Shown: in pieces, positions 8,993 through 12,004 of the stretch
How the letters are laid out: every line of letters starts with the position of its first letter
How positions within the stretch are numbered: the first letter of the stretch is position 1
Made by a program: the position numbers and the translations under genes
Source of the DNA: Fidelibacterota bacterium UBA1611
GTDB lineage: Bacteria; Fidelibacterota; Marinisomatia; Marinisomatales; UBA1611
Length of the DNA: 12,004 bases
Assembly: GCA_002321855.1 (NCBI GenBank)
Contig: DCMX01000065.1
Coordinates: 6,139-18,142 of the forward strand
Reading direction: 5' to 3'
Notes under the pieces: generated by a model
What the model saw: only the letters and a program-made list of their open reading frames with translations
The model's database searches: none
What the model was told of the DNA's origin: nothing

Positions 8993-9411
8993 TAGAAAGC
9001 ACTAAATCAATTTCATTTAATGAAAAAGAGGTGAAATATGATGCAATTCGTGCTTCCGGACCAGGTGGCCAACATGTTAATAAAACTTCAACAGCCATTC
9101 AATTAAGATTTGATGTGGTTGGTAGTCCATCTCTACCAGAATGGTTAAAACATAGAGTTATAAAAATTGCTGGTTCATTATCTACTAAAAGTGGTTCAAT
9201 TATTATCAAATCAAAAATACACCGATCTCAAAATCAGAATAAAAAGGAAGCATTTAAAAGATTAATCCACCTCATTGATGAAGCCGCAAAAAAACCGAAA
9301 CAAAGAAAAAAAACAACCCCGACCAAATCATCCATAGAATCACGTATTCATTCAAAACGGAAGCGCAGTGAAAAGAAAAAACTGCGTAAGATTCCAATAA
9401 TAGATGATTAG
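8989..9411 (+). CDS. arfB: Alternative ribosome-rescue peptidyl-tRNA hydrolase ArfB
   Basis: Codon-independent release factor homologue that frees ribosomes stalled on mRNAs lacking a stop codon by hydrolysing peptidyl-tRNA in the A site. The 140 residues equal the length of E. coli ArfB (YaeJ). The catalytic GGQ is at 26-28 within ASGPGGQHVNKTSTAIQLRF, which is nearly identical to the family signature. The C-terminal tail from about 101 is strongly basic and contains TTPTKSSIESRIHSKRKRS. In ArfB this tail enters the empty mRNA channel, and its presence separates this gene from RF1/RF2 and from ICT1-like fragments. The start is GTG at 8989, overlapping the maf TGA by 4 bp, with AGGA 6 bases upstream. 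The predicted sequence shows no truncation. The 61-bp gap to rodZ leaves room for either readthrough or a separate promoter. Confidence 0.95.
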   Translation: MIESTKSISFNEKEVKYDAIRASGPGGQHVNKTSTAIQLRFDVVGSPSLPEWLKHRVIKIAGSLSTKSGSIIIKSKIHRSQNQNKKEAFKRLIHLIDEAAKKPKQRKKTTPTKSSIESRIHSKRKRSEKKKLRKIPIIDD

Positions 9412-9472
9412 AATTGTTTTCCATTAGTGAGAAAAGATATCGACCTGTAACTTAAATGTCACCTTTTATATC

Positions 9473-10297
9473 ATGGCACAGTTTTATAAAGAATTAAAAG
9501 ACCTGCGATTAACGCAGGGTATCGACTTGGGGGAGCTTGAAAAAAGAACAAAGATAAATATAAAATATTTGAAAGCTATTGAAGCTGGAAATTTTGATAT
9601 ATTGCCGGTCCCCTATCTAAGATTGTTTTTAAGAGCATATTCTGAAGAAATTGGTGGCGATTCAGTGCGAGCGTTAGAACAACTAGATTCCTTTCTTGGA
9701 ACAGCCAAACCTACTATAATATCCCAACCTTTGGAAAAAGAGCATAAGAATAAGGTTATAGAATCTTCTAATGAAAATGAAGTATTACCAAAATCAAATC
9801 GAAAATTCCGTGAAGACTTGACCAAAGGCGGTCTTTTATTGGTTATTTTTATTTTTTCAATTTTTATTATAAAAAAAATATTTTCTGAAGATAGTAAAGC
9901 TATTATAGGGAAGACAGGTCCTGTCATAATGAATCCAATAAATGTAATAAGTGATGAACAGCTTATTACTCAGTTTACTGAAAATAAATTCATTGAAGAA
10001 TTAATTCCCGCAAAACCTCCTTTTTTCATGACCTTAACTGCTAAAGAACAAACAGCAGTTAAAATAAAACAAGATTCATTACCAGAATATTCTAAGATTA
10101 TTAGATCTGGTATGGAAATAGATCTTAAAGGATTCGTTTTTCAAGGAGAAATGCTATTTTCTCATACAAAACGACTACGTGCAAGGGTAAACGGTATTGA
10201 ATTAGTCCAAATATCGGATTATAGTCATCCAATCCGTTTAAAAGTGCGCTCTAATCCCTCCAGTATTACCGTCCGTTGGTACAAACCAATCGGTTAA
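9473..10297 (+). CDS. rodZ: RodZ-like cell-shape protein (HTH, one membrane segment, DUF4115)
   Basis: Probable bitopic inner-membrane morphogenesis protein. In known systems RodZ links MreB filaments to the periplasmic cell-wall elongation machinery. Of the 274 residues, about 5-75 form a cytoplasmic HTH_25-type helix-turn-helix. It carries the typical KINIKYLKAIEAGNFDILP and then PYLRLFLRAYSEEIG. A polar linker follows (about 78-117). One hydrophobic segment spans about 119-134 (GGLLLVIFIFSIFIIKK), with basic residues on the cytoplasmic side (KSNRKFREDLTK). The periplasmic C-terminal part, about 180-272, resembles the beta-rich DUF4115 domain and ends with SNPSSITVRWYKP. The ATG at 9473 fits the HTH start, but no Shine-Dalgarno precedes it. 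mreB and mreC are not in the window. The RodZ name rests on domain order; an HTH-TM protein with another role remains possible. Confidence 0.82.
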   Translation: MAQFYKELKDLRLTQGIDLGELEKRTKINIKYLKAIEAGNFDILPVPYLRLFLRAYSEEIGGDSVRALEQLDSFLGTAKPTIISQPLEKEHKNKVIESSNENEVLPKSNRKFREDLTKGGLLLVIFIFSIFIIKKIFSEDSKAIIGKTGPVIMNPINVISDEQLITQFTENKFIEELIPAKPPFFMTLTAKEQTAVKIKQDSLPEYSKIIRSGMEIDLKGFVFQGEMLFSHTKRLRARVNGIELVQISDYSHPIRLKVRSNPSSITVRWYKPIG

Positions 10298-10339
10298 GTA
10301 TCACAATATTTTAATTTCAATTCTATTATATAAAGTTAG

Positions 10340-10366
10340 ATTATTTAAAGAATACCTTTAAATAAT
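10340..10366. repeat. Perfect 11-bp inverted repeat with 5-base loop
   Basis: ATTATTTAAAG at 10340-10350 and CTTTAAATAAT at 10356-10366 are exact reverse complements around the loop AATAC. It starts 43 bases after the rodZ stop codon. There is only one G-C pair per arm, and no T-run follows in either direction, so it is not a standard intrinsic terminator. It could be an mRNA 3'-end hairpin for the rodZ transcript or a binding site for a dimeric regulator. Confidence 0.6.
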
Positions 10367-10388
10367 AATAAATAATTCATAATAAATA

Positions 10389-10417
10389 TTGATATTAATC
10401 CCTTATCTGAGTAAGAT
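10389..10417 (+). promoter_or_regulatory. Putative sigma70-like promoter for mraZ
   Basis: TTGATA at 10389-10394 (5 of 6 against TTGACA) is followed 17 bases later by TAAGAT at 10412-10417 (4 of 6 against TATAAT). GATAAT at 10415-10420 is an alternative -10 with a longer spacer. The predicted start of transcription, near 10424, falls inside the TGGGN repeats and gives a leader of about 30 bases. The -35, -10 and spacing are read directly; their use is inferred. Confidence 0.5.
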
Positions 10418-10419
10418 AA

Positions 10420-10434
10420 TGGGTAATAGTGGGG
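10420..10434 (+). promoter_or_regulatory. Putative MraZ operator: two TGGGN repeats
   Basis: TGGGT at 10420-10424 and TGGGG at 10430-10434 are separated by exactly 5 bases, giving a 10-bp period on one face of the helix. E. coli MraZ is known to bind TGGGN direct repeats with 5-base spacers in the mraZ promoter. Two repeats are clear; E. coli has three. A TGAGT lies 12 bases upstream of the first but is out of phase. The site ends 19 bases before the mraZ ATG and overlaps the predicted transcription start, which fits autorepression. Confidence 0.6.
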
Positions 10435-10453
10435 AATTTTCCCTAATAATATC

Positions 10454-10918
10454 ATGACGTTGAGCCCAAACACTTTTACTGGAGAGTATTCGTATTCTCT
10501 GGATTCGAAAGGAAGAGTCAATATTCCTGCCAGGTACCGACAAGCCTTGTCGAATGATAATAAAAATACGTTCATTACAACTCGTGGCCAGGACGCTTGT
10601 GTATGGGTTTATCCAATGATAGAATGGAAAAAAATTGAAACAGAACTCAGGAAACTTTCTTCAGTTTCAGGAACGCACAGAACATTTATTCGCCAAATTT
10701 CGAGATCGGCTTCCCCTTCCACATACGATAAACAGGGACGGATTAAAATTAATCCGTCCCTCATTTCTTATGCTGGCTTAGAGAAGGACGTACTCATAGT
10801 TGGAGTGGTCAATAAAATTGAGATCTGGAACCCAGAAATAGAAGCTGAAGTTTATAAAAAGAATATGGAATTAGACCCAAATGAGTTTAATGAATTATCG
10901 ACTAAAATCGTCATCTGA
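10454..10918 (+). CDS. mraZ: Transcriptional regulator MraZ
   Basis: DNA-binding repressor that usually heads the dcw cluster and controls its own transcription together with downstream genes; in E. coli its overproduction is antagonised by MraW/RsmH. The 154 residues fit the family (about 140-155). Two tandem SpoVT/AbrB-like swapped-hairpin halves are visible, each with the DxxGR signature. The first is SLDSKGRVNIPARYRQAL at about 15-32 (DSKGR 17-21). The second is TYDKQGRIKINPSL at about 90-103 (DKQGR 92-96), followed by the hydrophobic strand DVLIVGVVNKIEIWNPE. The start at 10454 has no Shine-Dalgarno, but the family N-terminus (FTGEYSYSLDSKGR) supports it. TGGGN repeats just upstream point to autoregulation. 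The stop codon shares one base with the rsmH start (TGATG), so the two are translationally coupled. Confidence 0.96.
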   Translation: MTLSPNTFTGEYSYSLDSKGRVNIPARYRQALSNDNKNTFITTRGQDACVWVYPMIEWKKIETELRKLSSVSGTHRTFIRQISRSASPSTYDKQGRIKINPSLISYAGLEKDVLIVGVVNKIEIWNPEIEAEVYKKNMELDPNEFNELSTKIVI

Positions 10919-11814
10919 TGAACATGGAACCATCACAGGATGCTCCGTTGCATATTCCTGTGATGACCGAGGAAGTTATTTCCCTACTGGAAATAATACC
11001 GGAAGGTATATACGTGGATGGAACAGTAGGTCTCGGCGGACATGCTACACAAATTATAAGTCGGCTTTCTTCGAAAGGACAACTGGTCGGAATTGATCTT
11101 GATGAAGATGCGCTGCAATATTGTGAAGATAGACTTACTGCATCATCTTGCCCTTTCAAACTCATTCATAACTCATACGATCAGATTCTTAGAATTCTCT
11201 CAAAACTGGAAATTAGCAAGGTGAACGGTATCCTTCTTGACCTGGGAATATCATCACTGCAATTGAATTCAGAGGATCGTGGATTCTCATTTTCTAGGCC
11301 AGCCCCGCTTGATATGCGCTTTGACCGAACAAATCGCCGCACAGCAGCGGATGTATTGAATAAACTATCCGAGCCGGAACTATCAGATGTTTTTTATACT
11401 TATGGGGAAGAACGCCGGTCACGGTCCATAGCCAAAAAAATTAGCCAGGTCCGACCTTTATTTACAGTATCTGACCTTGTGGAAGCAGTCCGGTCCTGTA
11501 CCCCACCCAATTTCAGACATCGGACATTGGCCCGTGTTTTTCAAGCCTTACGGATAGTTGTCAACAAAGAACTTGAAAAATTAGAAATATTTTTGAACCA
11601 TTTTATCGAAGCCTTAGCTATCGGTGGAAAAGTAGTAATAATCAGCTTTCATTCTCTTGAGGATAGATTAGTAAAGCAACATTTCAGACAAATGAAAGAA
11701 AATGGAAGAATAAGAATTTTGACAAAGAAACCACTCCAACCTAAAGAAAACGAACGCAAGCTCAATACTCGATCACGCAGTGCTAAACTACGAGCGGCAG
11801 AAAGGATTTCTTAG
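10918..11814 (+). CDS. rsmH: 16S rRNA (cytosine(1402)-N(4))-methyltransferase
   Basis: S-adenosylmethionine-dependent enzyme that methylates N4 of C1402 in 16S rRNA, in the ribosomal P site, fine-tuning start-codon choice and decoding. The 298 residues are in the usual range. Conserved parts are HIPVMTEEVISLL at 12-24, the SAM-binding DGTVGLGGHA at 34-43, GIDLDEDAL at 58-66, and LLDLGISSLQL at 106-116. RGFSFSRPAPLDMRFD follows at 121-136, then TLARVFQALRIVVNKELEKL, ISFHSLEDRLVKQHF and the C-terminal TRSRSAKLRAAERI. The ATG at 10918 overlaps the mraZ stop by one base, and ATG at 10924 is an alternative two codons later. The gene lies in the canonical dcw order mraZ-rsmH-ftsL and should share the mraZ promoter. 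Confidence 0.97.
   Translation: MNMEPSQDAPLHIPVMTEEVISLLEIIPEGIYVDGTVGLGGHATQIISRLSSKGQLVGIDLDEDALQYCEDRLTASSCPFKLIHNSYDQILRILSKLEISKVNGILLDLGISSLQLNSEDRGFSFSRPAPLDMRFDRTNRRTAADVLNKLSEPELSDVFYTYGEERRSRSIAKKISQVRPLFTVSDLVEAVRSCTPPNFRHRTLARVFQALRIVVNKELEKLEIFLNHFIEALAIGGKVVIISFHSLEDRLVKQHFRQMKENGRIRILTKKPLQPKENERKLNTRSRSAKLRAAERIS
11801..11806 (+). promoter_or_regulatory. Shine-Dalgarno of the ftsL-like gene
   Basis: AAAGGA inside the last codons of rsmH lies 7 bases before the GTG at 11814. It identifies the GTG as the start of the next gene, which overlaps the rsmH TAG by one base. Confidence 0.55.
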
Positions 11815-12004
11815 TGCGCCGCAAGCGACGTTCCAAACGAATTAGAGACCTTATTCAGGGTTTTCTTTTCTTTTTGTCCACAATCGGAACTATTTCATGC
11901 CTCATCCTTTATCTATGGGTATTCAAAGAAATCGATGAATCATTATTGGCGATTGAGATTCAGGCCACAACAGCGCGAGAGCTATCTAATGAGGTCAGTG
12001 AATT
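11814..12004 (+). CDS. ftsL: FtsL-like cell division protein (5' part, cut by window end)
   Basis: The frame runs from a GTG at 11814 to the window edge with no stop, giving 63 codons. It begins with a short, very basic N-terminus (MRRKRRSKRIRD), then one hydrophobic segment at about residues 14-36 (IQGFLFFLSTIGTISCLILY and a few more). It then enters a polar, helix-forming region (WVFKEIDESLLAIEIQATTA) with a heptad-like spacing of hydrophobic residues. This is the topology of FtsL, a small bitopic membrane protein with a periplasmic coiled coil that works with FtsB and FtsQ in the divisome to activate FtsWI. FtsL sequences are poorly conserved, so the name rests on topology and on its position directly after rsmH, the standard dcw order. 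The next expected gene, ftsI, is outside the window. Confidence 0.75.
   Translation, partial: MRRKRRSKRIRDLIQGFLFFLSTIGTISCLILYLWVFKEIDESLLAIEIQATTARELSNEVSE

Noticed and set aside
10881..11165. Small frames across the mraZ-rsmH junction on both strands
   Set aside because: Both mraZ and rsmH are fully accounted for by conserved motifs in their own frames.
1..12004. Possible mobile element, defence system or CRISPR array
   Set aside because: No transposase, integrase, repeat-spacer array, terminal inverted repeats or defence-domain genes are visible. All large frames are housekeeping or T9SS-related.

Overview
This 12 kb window is an AT-rich, gene-dense chromosomal stretch that is almost entirely housekeeping. 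The mix of genes suggests a Gram-negative member of the FCB group: a PorU-type C25 peptidase with a type IX secretion (T9SS) C-terminal domain, a mitochondrial-type aconitase, a RodZ-like morphogenesis protein, and the start of a dcw (division and cell wall) cluster. PorU is not next to PorV, and the signal-anchoring domain is FlgD/Ig-like, so I favour a Marinimicrobia (SAR406)-like lineage over a classical Bacteroidota genome. That placement is an inference from gene content, not from a marker phylogeny. No rRNA, tRNA, CRISPR array, insertion sequence or prophage gene was seen.

Left part (1-4519), minus strand: aconitase (acn), then D-3-phosphoglycerate dehydrogenase (serA), then a small predicted coiled-coil protein of unknown function. 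All three read leftward with gaps of 69 and 89 bp, so they could be one transcript. The first 139 bases also hold an open frame on the plus strand that may be the end of a gene outside the window.

Middle (4520-8372), plus strand: a 133-bp divergent intergenic region, then a very large porU-like gene with signal peptide, C25 catalytic domain (His and Cys visible), a PorU-type beta-rich module and a C-terminal sorting domain.

Right part (8402-12004), plus strand: maf (nucleotide pyrophosphatase), arfB (GGQ peptidyl-tRNA hydrolase) overlapping maf by 4 bp, and rodZ. After a 156-bp intergenic region comes the start of the dcw cluster: mraZ, rsmH (1-bp overlap) and a truncated ftsL-like gene (1-bp overlap, GTG start). 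The rodZ-mraZ gap has a perfect 11-bp inverted repeat, a sigma70-like promoter and two TGGGN repeats spaced 10 bp apart, matching the known MraZ operator architecture. This suggests that mraZ, rsmH and ftsL are transcribed from their own autorepressed promoter.

Functionally, the right part groups proteome and nucleotide quality control (Maf, ArfB) with cell shape and division (RodZ, MraZ, RsmH, FtsL). PorU serves export and surface attachment of T9SS cargo. I did not find a convincing new biological system. The most informative observations are the mraZ regulatory region, the PorU architecture and context, and the uncharacterised 143-residue coiled-coil protein.
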